64,000 nucleotides of DNA from Cudoniella acicularis. Lineage: Eukaryota; Ascomycota; Leotiomycetes; Helotiales; Helotiaceae. Position 1 is the stretch's first letter. Every line of letters starts with the position of its first letter. A program made the translations under genes and the position numbers. The notes under the pieces are model-generated. The model did not search any database. It was not told where the DNA came from and saw nothing but the letters and a program-made list of their open reading frames with translations. Where the stretch lies: contig JAAMPI010000073.1 in assembly GCA_013054445.1 (NCBI GenBank), forward strand, positions 1 through 64,000. Direction: 5' to 3'. Below, in pieces: positions 24,217 through 39,824 of the stretch.

Positions 24217-25498
24217 ATGCCTTTCCCACCATCGCCGCCACCCAAGAAAGTCCTTGGACAATATCGAATGCTGGCTCCCAATGCCTCTGTCCGAGTCTCT
24301 CCTCTCTGTCTTGGCTCTATGAATTTTGGAGATGCTTGGTGAGATCCGTCTAGATTTTAACGTGTTCGACCTCATCTGACTTTATTCAAGGGAGGATTTC
24401 ATGGGCAAATGTGATAAGGAGACTACAGAGCAGATTCTTGATTACTTCTACGAGGCTGGCGGAAACTTCATTGACACCTCAAACAATTACCAGGTAAGCA
24501 ATTATATGTAGATTGTAATGTAGGTGAATACTAATTATATTTAGGACGAGGAGTCTGAGATCTGGATTGGAGAATGGATGAAAAAGAGGGGTAACAGAGA
24601 TCAAATGGTGATCGCGACAAAATTTACTACTTGTTTTCGAACTGGACATGATGATGAAATCATCATCAACACTACAGGAAATGGCACCAAATCCCTCCAT
24701 GTTTCACTGGAGGCCAGCTTGAAGAAGCTTCAGACCACTTATATCGACCTGCTTTATGTCCATTGGTGGGACTTCACCTGCTCAATCCCAGAATTGATGC
24801 AGTCACTCAATACTGTCGTCGCTCAGGGTAAGGTGCTTTATCTCGGCATCTCCGACACACCAGCCTGGGTTGTATCGAAAGCAAATGAGTACGCTCGTCA
24901 AAACGGTCTGCGTCAATTCTCGGTTTATCAAGGACGTTGGTCGGCTGAACACCGTGACTTCGAGCGTGACATCATCCCAATGGTCGCCTCGGAAGGAATG
25001 GGTTTGGCCCCCTGGGGCGCTCTTGGTGGTGGCAACTTCAAGACCGAGGAGCAGAGGGCCAGTCAAGAAGGCCGAAAAAATGGGTGGCGCCAGCGAGGCA
25101 GCGATCAAAATCAGCAAGGTGCTTGAGCAAATCGCAAAAAAGAAAGACACCCAGATCACCAGCGTTGCCTTGTCGTATATCATGCACAAAGCTCCATATG
25201 TGTTCCCAATCGTAGGGGGCCGCAAATTGGAGCACCTCAAGGGTAACATCGATGCTTTGAAGTTGTCTTTGACTGATGAGGATATTGAAGAGATCGAGGG
25301 CGCCAATGCGTTTGATATTGGCTTCCCACATAATTTCTTAGGAGGACCAAAGGGTGTCAAGTCACCAGGCGGTGTCTGGCTTATGGGCATGGCTGGTCAC
25401 CAGCAACATGTTGCTTGGCCTAAGGTACGTCTTTTACTAATCGATTTGACGTGAAATTGATGTGCTGACGATTCCAGGCGATTGGGCCTACGAACTAG
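24217..25498 (+). CDS. Aldo-keto reductase, aryl-alcohol dehydrogenase type, one frame break
   Basis: Exons 24217-24338, 24391-24493, 24545-25424 and 25478-25498 would give about 388 residues. AKR motifs are LCLGSMNFGDAWEDFMG, NFIDTSNNYQ (catalytic Asp and Tyr), MVIATKFTT (Lys), YIDLLYVHWWD (His) and GKVLYLGISDTPAWVV. The C-terminal half has YVFPIVGGRKLEHLKGNIDA. The frame breaks at a run of six A at 25075-25080: five would join GGGNFKTEEQR..EGRK to MGGASEAAIKISKVL without a gap. The break falls in an otherwise intact gene, so a one-base sequence error is likely. Relatives include yeast AAD proteins and NorA-like enzymes of secondary metabolism. No biosynthetic cluster is evident nearby. Confidence 0.85.
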
Positions 25499-25795
25499 AC
25501 TGGGAATGCAAGAATTATCATTGTAACCTACTGTCTCATATAAAAACGTCATAAAATGCCAATCGAGCTTCCCCTCTTGCCACAGGTGATCTGAAGTTCA
25601 AGAATGTACTCGTAAGTCTGCCCAGGTGGCGAGGAGGAATGCCTCCTGAAACACCTTACGAGCGATGGAATGAGTGTCGCTCACCCACCCTCCGCTTTTC
25701 TTATAGATATAAGACTTCTCTATCGCTCTTATCAACAAGGAACCTTTACTATCTTCAAGACACCCTGCTTCTATATCGCTAACATTGACAGCGAC

Positions 25796-26239
25796 ATGAG
25801 GTCCTCGGCCCTTTTAACGGTTGGTGCCCTTCTCCTCGGAGTCCTTGCCAAAGACTCAACAACGACAGTCGAGACTTATTCTACTGAACTCCCAGATCCG
25901 ATTCATAGGCCCGAGGTATCGGCGCTAGTGATTGATCTTAGTTCGAAGAATGAATCGTTTCACAACATAAAGACCACTCATGCTCATTCTGCTACACCCG
26001 AGAGCTTTCCGGTAACTTGGAAGAGCAGGCCTGTACTGACTGCCGATAGCATCTATCTCATCCAACTCGCCCCGTACCCCACACCAACATCAACGACACT
26101 AGCGAGCATTCGAAGGCATAAGGGGAGAGCTGCTCACGAAAAGGCACATACTCGCAAAAGAAGAGGACCAAGAGGTACCCACGATAGCACAGATGGTTCC
26201 AGGAAAAATGAGACTAATTCTTACACAAGATATCTTTGA
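25796..26239 (+). CDS. Putative small secreted protein
   Basis: A single-exon frame of 147 residues starts at the ATG at 25796. Residues 1-18 (MRSSALLTVGALLLGVLA) form a good signal peptide with an expected cut before KDS. The rest is polar, free of cysteines, has a possible N-glycosylation site (NES), and ends in a strongly basic stretch (RRHKGRAAHEKAHTRKRRG). A TATA-like ATAGATATAAG lies about 90 bp upstream. I do not recognise a family. Lack of cysteines is unusual for a typical apoplastic effector. It could also be a fortuitous frame. Confidence 0.5.
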   Translation: MRSSALLTVGALLLGVLAKDSTTTVETYSTELPDPIHRPEVSALVIDLSSKNESFHNIKTTHAHSATPESFPVTWKSRPVLTADSIYLIQLAPYPTPTSTTLASIRRHKGRAAHEKAHTRKRRGPRGTHDSTDGSRKNETNSYTRYL

Positions 26240-27118
26240 AAGAAATTGAGGTCCTCCAGCTCTACCAAGATTTTCGATTACCGACGGTGAAGGACCAAAC
26301 AGTCATCCACCAATCCCCACTCCCGAGAACAGATTGAATTCTCTTGCACCGGGCGCGGGTTTCGGCGGGAATGATAAAAATGGGCCGGGGCCTAAGGGAG
26401 AGTAGAAATTGAAGAAGATTTGCGCTGGGAGTGAGTGAGAAGAAACTTTTAGTTCAGTGGATTTGAGATATTTTTTGTGAGCACTGAGCACTGAGCTCTT
26501 TTCAGTAGTTTTTTATCTGAGGAGAAATTGCGAATTTTTCTATTCAAAAGGGGCTATGATTTTGACGAGACAATGTTGAAGGAATGATGACGAACTGAAA
26601 TGAGAAGAAATGAAAAATGATTTTGTCACTGTTTTATTAGTTAGCAAATATAAAGCTTAACAGTCATTATCCATTTTAAATTTTTTGGCTGGATATTTGA
26701 TTTTGGATGTCTCAAATCTAGGACGGGTGTGGCATTCGCACTAAGCAATCCTTGTCGTAGGGATAGGGGGCAACAACCGACCTGGGGTACGGCCGCTAGC
26801 GCTCAGTTCTGGCAATAAAGTGAATTCCAGGTACCACATCTTCTTGTAAACTGACATTCCCACTAAATGATGGAAATGATACTAGAAGTCCTTTTTCTCA
26901 ACAGAGCACTTGCTACAGCTTTTCACATTCGAGCTACGGCGCCCTCAGCTTTTCCTTAGCCACGACCAACACCAATCCTTGCGACAGGCAGAATTGAGCG
27001 ACTCGCGACTTCGGGAAATCAACAACGCATACTTTCTCCTTCGCATCGCAACTTGCGCGACACGAATCGTTCCCGACTCCGATCTCATTCCCAAGACGCG
27101 ATATACTGCGAGGAAAAA
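26240..27118. other. Intergenic, no gene seen
   Basis: About 880 bp, AT-rich in the middle. The final 200 bp act as promoter and leader of the next gene. No RNA or repeat supported. Confidence 0.5.
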
Positions 27119-28641
27119 ATGGACCATGTCTTCAGGCTTAAAGACACACTTGTGGGATTCCTCTCTCCTAAGCGCCAGCGCACAACTGGGCCAGGTCCTG
27201 CAACTCCTGCAAATGCTCCAACAGAGCACGATCACCTCTTCCTAGCTCCGGCATCCGAACCACAAGACAAGACAGCACAGACTGTACTATTTGATAAAAT
27301 CAGTGAGAAATACCTGTCACCACCTGGAGCCAGGAATCCTCGGAAAAGACCCCGCGAAGATGACGAGTTCGAGGTTGGAAGCGTGGTAGTGTCTCCAGAC
27401 GATTCCGCGTCGCAGATCGGATCGAGAGTCGAATCACACAAAGAGGAAGAGCAAAGCGGCTCTTTGAATAGCTCTGACTTGTCGGAAGAGGAAGAGGAAG
27501 GTGAAGAGGAAGAAGTTGAACCGCTCGACGAGCAAGGCAGCACTGGGAATAGCTCTGATTTATCGGAAGACGAAGATGCGGACATCGAGCAGGAGGTTGG
27601 ATCGCACGCAGAGCAAAACACCTCCCTGGGCAGCGCCTTGACGGAAGACGAAGGCGTCGAGCAGGATGATGAGTCGGAAGAAAAAAGCAGCTCTATGAAT
27701 AGCTCTGCCTTGACGGAAGATGAAGGCATCGAGCAGGAGGAGCCAGAGGAGGAAGAACCAGAGGAGGAAATTCCGGCAGACGCGAAAGTAGCGGAATACC
27801 TGGCTAGACAAGCGGAGTTGGCAGCGAGGAGAGAGGATATTGAGAAGGCCAGAGCAGCTGGAGACTGGCATGCGGATGAGTTGTTTCTTTTCGAGAGGAT
27901 AATGATGCGAGGGTTTGAGGAAATAATACCCTCGCACTGGCAGATTGATTTTCCTACACTTCCTGAAATGCTTTTCACAAGCGAACTTGAAAATACATTC
28001 ATTCAAGAAAATCGTTCCAGTGGTTCCTATGGTAAGTCAAATGTCAATTCTTGTTCTGATCTCTTTCTAATCACTTAATAGCCGTGAAAGCTTTACAAGC
28101 TCTACTCAGACTAGGGATCCGTGTTAGAGACAAGATCGCTGCTGATCGACCAACGGAGAAATTTATCGAGAAACAAATACAGGATTATGTTAGATGGTCA
28201 GAGAAGGATGGTGGTTTTGATAAAAAACGATTTCTGCCAGTCTTGACGGTCGTTGCTGCTCGCCCCAATGAGGCTATCGATTCTATCAGCAAGACAATTA
28301 CCAACCAAATGAACTTTCTAGCCAAGAAGCATCGAGACCACCTTGGCATACATGTCGGAGAAGAGGGTGAAATAGATCATATCGATGCGAATAAAAGAGC
28401 ACCACCAATTCTTTACGGCATCATTATTGCTCAGACCATGGCCATTTTTGTTACCTTGGATTCGGCGAATCTTAAAGGAAAGTTACGGCATATTGAACAT
28501 TTTGACTTTACCGTCAAGGATATGGATGTGTGGAACGGATTTGCCCTTGCAATCATGGTTACTGTTGCTCGGAATTCAATTATGGCCATTAGAGATGAGC
28601 TAGAGACCGACGATGAGCCTGAAAGTGATGTTGACGCTTAA
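27119..28641 (+). CDS. Acidic repeat-containing nuclear-type protein, unknown function
   Basis: Exons 27119-28031 and 28082-28641 give 490 residues. The N-terminus holds basic patches SPKRQR and PRKRPRED. A long acidic region then carries four imperfect copies of a motif like NSSDLSEDE..IEQ or NSSALTEDEGIEQ, spaced 70-80 bp. The C-terminal half, from about residue 240, is globular: ELFLFERIMMRGFEEIIPSHW, QIDFPTLPEMLF, then LLRLGIRVRDKI and FLPVLTVVAARP. It ends in an acidic tail. I do not know the family. Charge pattern and putative NLS suggest a nuclear or chromatin-linked protein, but this is inference. Confidence 0.75.
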
Positions 28642-29402
28642 CCACCTCAGAGAGTTTACTTCTGCTACACCGGTACTGGCTCTCGAAATTAGGAAGCGCC
28701 TTAAGAATTGCCTAGCTTTCTTAAGGTTATTTATATACAAGAGCAAGCTCTGTCGGACTTTGTTAGAGCTCGATACTATATGAGAGAAGGGCGGGTTTTT
28801 GTTTGTCTTATGGATTAGGCACCCTTCAGACTTGGTTTTAACTCAGCTGGGGTTTTGAACTGCAAAATGAAGGCTCAGCATACAAGTCTACTTTTGTTTC
28901 ATTTGTTCGCAATGCCAAAATACCCCAATACCCCAGGGCTGTAGCTTTAAGCACGGCTGAGCACATCTTTCAAAATTGTACGTTATGATACCAGATACAC
29001 ATGACCTTTCCGTCGGAACTTGATATTTTATCAAGGGACTCTGTCTCGGAATTATGAGGGCATGGCCGATGAAGCTCTATGTGAATATGACTCGATTGAC
29101 AGTGACAAAGTGAAGCCATGAAGTAAACTGCATGAATAAAAGTCTGGAATTAATTAGATATCTCATAATGAATTCTTCCAAACCATAATCAGTCACTCAC
29201 CCACTCCAAACTTTCTTGCTGCGGAAGTCAGCGGAAAGAACTTCAAGCTCAAGCCGGTGGGGCGACAGCCAACCAATCACAGCCACCAATTGTCATCCGC
29301 GAAATCCACCCATCAATCCTTACCGAACCTCCATCCAAACGATCAAAAACCTCAGCTTATCAACGTCCGTTGCAATTGCCCACGACCACGACCTCCCTCA
29401 CG
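28642..29402. other. Intergenic, no gene seen
   Basis: 3' region of the acidic protein gene, then the promoter of the Rieske gene. No other element supported. Confidence 0.5.
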
Positions 29403-30395
29403 ATGGCGTCTCTCACTCACACCTCTCGCACGCTGCTGCGCTCCCTTCCCAGCCGCGGCCTCGCCTCCAACACCATCCGCGCGCTTTCCACGTCGTCCAG
29501 CAAATCCGATGCCACGAGCTCATTCGACTCGCCATTCCGAGGCCTGGGCGGTGATAAAGCTAGCAAGATCCCCGATTTCAGCAACTACAGGAGCAAGCAG
29601 GGTTCAAATAGCAACTTGGTGTTCCAGTACTTCATGGTGGGGACGATGGGCGCGTTGACGGCGGCGGGGGCGAAGTCGACGGTGCAAGGTACGTTTCTTT
29701 GTGAGCTGTTAAGTGCTGTTATATGGGAGGGGCAGAGCTATGTGGGGATTTTGGGAGAGAGAGGGATGTGATAGGAAGCGTGGCAGATCAATTGGGATGA
29801 ATGCTGATGCATTGGTGTGATTTGCAGATTTCTTGGTCAACATGTCTGCTTCCGCGGATGTTTTGGCTATGGCCAAGGTCGAGGTCGACCTCTCTACTAT
29901 TCCTGAGGGCAAGAACGTATGTTTACACCTCCCTCAAAACCTGGAATATATCGGAATTGGGTAACTGATTACCAGCAATAGGTCATCATCAAATGGCGAG
30001 GCAAACCTGTCTTCATCCGCCACAGAACCGCAGACGAGATCAAGCAAGCCGAAAACGTCAAGGTGGAAACATTGCGAGACCCCGAAAAGGATGAGGACCG
30101 TGTTAAGAAGCCAGAATGGTTGGTTATGGTTGGTATGTTGTATTCTCCTTGGACTTATTCCCCTGTCTATCTATAACTCGTCAACAAATGCTAATCATGA
30201 TATTAACATGCAGGTGTCTGCACACATTTGGGATGCGTCCCCATCGGCGAGGCTGGCGACTATGGAGGCTGGTTCTGCCCATGCCACGGTTCCCACTACG
30301 ATATTTCTGGACGTATAAGAAAGGGACCTGCACCTCTCAACCTTGAAATTCCCGCCTACGACTTCGCGGAGGAGAACTCGCTAGTCATTGGTTGA
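29403..30395 (+). CDS. RIP1: Rieske iron-sulphur subunit of complex III
   Basis: Exons 29403-29688, 29828-29916, 29982-30132 and 30214-30395 give 235 residues. The N-terminus is a mitochondrial targeting sequence. The membrane anchor is [15 protein letters not shown] and a flexible hinge follows ([19 protein letters not shown]). The 2Fe-2S ligands are in CTHLGC and CPCHGSHY, and the C-terminus is ENSLVIG. The protein passes electrons from ubiquinol to cytochrome c1 in the inner mitochondrial membrane. The cluster-binding region starts exactly after the third intron. The first intron is long for this window (139 bp). Confidence 0.97.
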
Positions 30396-31065
30396 GGGAT
30401 GTTAATTGTATGAATGGGCATGATGGTTTTCTTTTGTGTTAGAATTGAGGGGGGAGAGTTGATAGACGCTGAGAGGGAGAGGGCAGAGAAGGGGAGATTT
30501 GCGGCTTTGTAGAAGGGGTTGATGGGATTGCAAGGTGCCGTTGTACAAAAGATCCTCGAATGCATTGCAAAATGTTTACACTTTCGAAAATTCACATGTA
30601 GGACTTGTGACCCCGGTAACGAGCAAAAGTTTCACGAAACTTTGGTCTTTTTCCTTACTAATAACGTAGTTTGGAGACACAGGAATTGGAGGTTGCAACT
30701 TGAATCCTTGGGTAATTGTCACCCAGCTCGGAGCAGGAACTTCAACGGAGTTGAGTATTCTATGGTATATTAATAAGTGTAACCGGACCTGGAGCTTGGC
30801 ACTCGAAAAATACCTGACCGGGCGACAAACATTCTTTCTTGGGCTGAAGTCAGATCGGCAATTATCCACAACAAATAGTTTTCAAATCAATCTCTTTTTA
30901 AAGGCATCGCACCGTAGAGCAAGAAAACTCTCAAATCTCCTTTTATCAACCATCTCATTTTACTATGAAGCCTATACACTCGATGCTTTTACACATCTAG
31001 CCCATAAAATTACAAGCATCAAGTTCGCTCCAAACACCTATCGCATCCCGCGTCACAATGCATCA
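30396..31065. other. Intergenic between convergent RIP1 and TCP1
   Basis: 670 bp with no supported gene or RNA. Open frames here lack family features. Confidence 0.5.
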
Positions 31066-32922
31066 TCAATGGCCATGTCCATCATCCTCTCCTCTCTGCT
31101 CTGGGTCCAGCTTAATCAGCGTATCTATCCTCATAATTGAAATGCAAGCCTCCACCGCGGATTTCAACTGCCGAATCTTGCTCATACTTGGCTCCAAAAC
31201 ACCTGCTTTGATCTCATCCACTACCTTCCCCTTAGTGAGGTCGAGACCGTAGTTCTTGTAATTCTTCTTCTTGGCGATGGTCTTTTCATCCTCGTTGGCG
31301 TCGCCTTCTTGGATGCGTTGAGAGAGAGCGTGGCGGGATCTGAGTTGTGCTACGAGTTCGGAGGAGTCTTTAGCTGCGTTGACGGCGAGGGTTTTTGGGA
31401 TGACAAGAAGAGCTTGGGCGAATTCGCCGATGGCAAGTTGCTCTCGAGATCCAACAGTGCCGGCAAATTCTTCGAGGTAGATGTGAAGCGCAGTCTCGAC
31501 TGCTCCACCACCAGGGACAATGCTACCACTTTCAAGTGTTCGCTTTACGGCACACAGAGAGTCGTGAACTGATCTCTCCATCTCATCGAGTTGGTAGTCG
31601 TTGGGGCCTCGGAGAATGATAGAGGCGGAGGTGTGAACCTTTGTGCCTTTGACGAGGATACACTCATCATCGGAGATTCTCTCTTGGACAACTTCTTCAG
31701 CGTGCCCTAATGACGAAGCCTCAAATCTCTCATCCCCGTTCAAATCTGAAAGAGAGCTGATAAGAGTAGCGCCAGTCGCCTTTGCTATCCTTCTCAGATC
31801 CTCCTTTTTGCACCTTCGTACGGCCATAGCTCCCTTCTCAATAAAGAGCTTGAGGACTAAATCATCGATGCCCTTCGTGGTTAGGACAACATTTGCTCCA
31901 GCCTTCAAGATCATCTCAACTCTTTCCATTACCATACCAGCCTCACGTTGTCTGATCTGCTCTAGTTGTTGAGGATCATCGATTGTGATGTGAACACCCA
32001 GCTTCATCCTCTCCTTCTGTAAATTCATGTCCAAAACAGCAATTTTCGCGTCAGTAATTCTCGTCTTCATGGCTTGTGATGCGACGGTGCAATTTAATGC
32101 ATATCCCTTGACCAATATCGACTCTAGAGCTCCTTTCCCGTGGGCCTTGAGGATATTGACCGCCTTCACTGGGTATTTGACCTCTTGTCTGTTATTTGTT
32201 GACTTGACCGCTTGCATGGCATCCACAACCATATTTGCGAAGAAGTCCGAGTCCGAACCAATAATCTTGCTGGACATTGAGGTTTTGGCGATACTGATGA
32301 GGGATTCTCTGCCTAACTGATCAACCTTGACGCTAATATTTTCGTGCATGTATTTGACAGCTTCGCGGAGAGCTAAACGGTAGCCAGTGATGATAGTCGT
32401 AGGGTGTATTCGGTTCTTCATAAGTTCGTTGGCTCTCCTTAAGAGTTCCGCAGCGATAATAACCACAGACGTCGTCCCATCACCGACTTCCTTATCTTGT
32501 TGTTGTGCCAAATCCACCAAGATCTTGCCTGCGGGGTGCTCAACATCCAGTAAGCTGAGAATAGTCGCGCCATCATTTGTGACTGTAACATCCTGACAAA
32601 AAAATTAGCTCGCGAGAGCAGATAGGGCAGGAAGTTGAAGCGTACTCCTATATCATCCACCATCATCTTATCTAGGCCGCTGGGGCCAAAGGAGCTCTTC
32701 ACAACATTCGCGATAGCTTGTGTAGCGAGGACTATGCCAAAAAGTCAGTTTTTCTCTCGATAGAAGCTATCAGTTGCCATGCCATTCTGATCTCGAATAT
32801 CGGAACCGCTGATTTTTTGGCCACCGAGGACTACTTTCAGTCAGCTTTTAAATCTGCAAATCCTGTGACTAAGTCTTACACAGAGTTCCGGCGTTTCTTG
32901 GTTGTTCAAAAAGGGATCCCAT
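31066..32922 (-). CDS. TCP1: T-complex protein 1 subunit alpha (CCT1)
   Basis: Exons 32922-32880, 32830-32783, 32731-32646 and 32592-31066 give 567 residues. The start [20 protein letters not shown] is followed by [53 protein letters not shown] and [19 protein letters not shown]. All group II chaperonin nucleotide motifs are present. CCT folds actin and tubulin in the cytosol as a ring of eight subunits. The second intron (32782-32732) begins with GC, not GT, yet the frame and the RDQN-VLATQ junction match the family exactly. A CACGTG core lies 110 bp upstream in the region shared with the prolyl-tRNA synthetase gene. Confidence 0.96.
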
Positions 32923-33523
32923 TGTGTTATGCTGGTGTTGATTGCTGGCTGAACTCTCAAAATATTTCTGTCAAATCGTCGCGAGACGCGATGGAAGCTT
33001 CCACACTAGCGTGGAGCCGGGATAATCTTCACGTGACCACATCGTCAGCCTTGCGGAAACCAAAACCCCCAATACCCCCCTTTTCGAAAGCTTACTTTTA
33101 GGGTCACAGAAAATAATAATTCTTCTCGAGCCGACACTTGGTGTATGGCTTTCGAATGAATCTGGTGTGAATTGCCAATAGACGACACAACAATTCGTTC
33201 TCTTAAGTGCAAAGAGTAGAGAAAGTAAGGGATTTTGGTCTGTAAGACGGCATATAATAACTCAAAGACGCACCGTATAAGTTCCAAGGCCCCTTTTTCA
33301 TTAGAAAACACTTTTGCAGATCTTGAATCAATATTGTCTAGAGTCTCGAAGTCTTCTATAAAGGCTGAGGGGAACAAGGCTGAATTTTCGCTTAAAAGGC
33401 ACTAATGGAGGGGAAACTCGACATCCAATTTGGGGTTTCGGAGTCACAATTTTGACTCACGTCGCGCTCACTCTTCCCTCCTTAAATTTTATCCCAACAA
33501 ACTCGAAGACACGAACTACAAAC
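32923..33523. promoter_or_regulatory. Divergent promoter TCP1 / prolyl-tRNA synthetase
   Basis: 601 bp between two divergent housekeeping genes. It contains TCACGTGA at 33029-33036. No other gene supported. Confidence 0.45.
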
Positions 33524-35253
33524 ATGGTGGACGCTTCAGCAGAACCATCTAAAAGCGCCCTTAAAAAGGCAGAAAAGCAAGCAAAAATGGCCGCAGACAA
33601 GGCCGCGAAAGCTGCCAAACAAGCTACTCTTCCGGTCGTGGGAGGGAAGAAAACAGACGACATAATTGGTATCACGGTTTCGAAGGCAGAAAATTTCTCG
33701 GGATGGTATCAGGAGGTCGTTCTCAAGGCGGAGATGATTGAGTATTACAATGAGATCTCGGGCTTCTTTATCCTTCGCCCTTCCTCGATGTACATCTGGA
33801 ACACAATCAGAAAATGGTTTCAAGAGCGCATTGAGGCATTGGATGTGGAAGAGGCTAGTTTCCCTATGTTTTTGTCCTCAAAGTCTCTAGAGAAGGAGAA
33901 GGATCACGTTGAAGGTTTTGCTCCTGAACTTGCTTGGGTCACCAAAGCGTTTGTTGCCAATTACCCCTCCATCGATAATTGAAGCTGACCAAAAACAGTG
34001 GAGATAAGGATCTTGAGGTCCCAGTCGCCGTTCGTCCTACCTCCGAAGCTGTCATGTACCCCTACTACTCGAAATGGATCCGAAGTCATCGAGATCTCCC
34101 TCTTAGACTAAACCAATGGAATAGTGTCGTCCGGTGGGAAGCCAAACAAACAACTCCTTTTCTCCGAGCAAGAGAGTTCCTGTGGCAGGAGGGCCACACC
34201 GCACATTTGACAGAAGAACTGGCTGGTGAGGAGGTCTTACAAATCTTGGAGCTTTATGCGGGAGTATATGAGCAGTTGCTGGCTGTCCCTGTCGTTCGTG
34301 GCCGAAAGACTGAAAAGGAGAAGTTCGCTGGAGGATACTATACCACCACCGTTGAGGGCTATATTCCGTCAAATGGTCGCGGTATTCAAGGAGCAACTTC
34401 TCATTGCCTAGGTCAAAATTTCAGCAAGATGTTCGATATCACTGTTGAAGACCCTGCTCCAAAAGCTGGCGAAAAAGCTCGACATATCCACGTTTGGCAA
34501 AATTCGTGGGGTCTCTCAACTCGCGTGATCGGTGTGATGGTGATGATTCACGGCGATGATAAAGGCCTCGTGCTCCCTCCCAGAATCTCGAAATTGCAAG
34601 TTGTCATCATCCCTGTCGGCATCAACAAGAGCACCACCCCTGAGGACAAAGCTAAGCACTACGATCAACTACAAGAGCTTAAGGAAACCTTGAAGAAAGC
34701 AGGAGTACGGGCCGATTATGATATTCGCGATGGCTACACTCCAGCCTGGAAGTTCAATGACTGGGAACTAAAGGGTGTTCCTCTCCGACTCGAATACGGC
34801 CCCAAGGACGCAGCCAAATCCGTAGTCTCATTCGCACGCCGTGACACCGGTGAGAAGGGCACAATTGCCATTGCTGATATTTCGACCGAGATCCCAGCCT
34901 TACTCGAGAAGATCCAAAGCGATATGTACACAAAAGCCGAGGCAGCATTCCGAGCTCACCGTATCGTGATCACAAAGTGGGAGGACGTCGTTCCAGCATT
35001 AGATGCCAAGAACGTGGTTTTGATTCCTCACTGTTTGGCAGAGAAGTGTGAAGACAAGGTCAAGGATTTGACAACAAGCAAGCAAGATGAGCCCGAGGTA
35101 GCCGGCGAAATGAAAGCTCCAAGCATGGGCATGAAGAGTCTGTGTGTTCCTTTCGAGCAGCCAGAGGGTTTGGTGAAGGGCGAGACAAAGTGCCTGAATC
35201 CAGAGTGTGGGGCTCTGGCCGAAAAGTGGTGTATGTTTGGTAGGAGTTATTAA
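33524..35253 (+). CDS. Prolyl-tRNA synthetase, cytosolic (eukaryotic/archaeal type)
   Basis: Exons 33524-33948 and 33999-35253 join as TKA-GDKDLEVPVAVRP. A 30-residue Lys/Ala-rich leader precedes the core KKTDDIIGITVSKAENFSGW. Class II motifs are visible: VRPTSEAVMYPYYSKWI (motif 2 area), FLRAREFLWQEGHTAH, and EGYIPSNGRGIQGATSH...FDITVED (motif 3 area). An anticodon-binding domain follows, then a C-terminal Zn-binding domain with the CLNPECG pair and a final Tyr. The bacterial INS editing insertion is absent, as in cytosolic enzymes. It charges tRNA-Pro. The 50-bp intron removes an otherwise in-frame stop. Confidence 0.96.
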
Positions 35254-36003
35254 GCGTATGGGATGATAGAGTTGGTGGGGGTCTAAATGATGAGAGCATG
35301 AAGGAAGGATTGCAATTGATGATCGTCATGACTTTTATGAGGGCGTTCTTTCTAAGAGCTTCTGGGTTATATGTAGATTCAGCAGACTTTTTATAAGATT
35401 AGGAGCAGATGCTACGCCAGAGCACAATGAAAGATTATGACACATGGATTCTAGGCATTATCCCTTGATTCCCTTCCACCGCTTTGGGATCCGTGCCACA
35501 AGGTCGTTCCTGACACTTGAAAGCATAAGGACTATGCGGGACACTACACCAAAGAAACACATATATATTTTTTTTTTTATAGCTCTGGCTACCTGTGAGT
35601 TCTTCTAGGTTATGGATAACTTTACTCCTTTTTAAGTATTCGATGGGATATTACGAATGGAACCATGAATTGGCGAAGGGTTATGTACAATGAAAGGTTC
35701 AGAGTATTCTATTAAGAGGGCCATAGGCTGCTAATGTAAAATAGAGACGTCCATCCGCCCCCAATATGTCGTCCGTCTAGAAATGAATGGGAATCATGAC
35801 TTTTGATCATTTCAATGCACCGACAAATTCCTCCTCTCTGTTCGTAAAGTATGCTTCACACATATCTGTATCTTCATGGCGTCGCAGCCATAAAACGAAT
35901 GGTGGCAGGCTTTCCTGCTCTTACAGTACTACCTGTCTACGGGTAGTGTTTCGCACTACCGCGGCGCCGTTCATGAACGTCGTTATCGTTTGGAGAATCT
36001 AGT
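35254..36003. other. Intergenic between convergent ProRS and PKC genes
   Basis: 750 bp of 3' regions, with a T10 run near 35569. No gene or RNA supported. Confidence 0.5.

Positions 36004-39824
<3,821 letters not shown>

Noticed and set aside
33949..33998. Apparent frameshift in prolyl-tRNA synthetase
   Set aside because: A 50-bp intron with GTTTGT donor, CTGAC branch and CAG acceptor restores the conserved junction, so the gene is intact.
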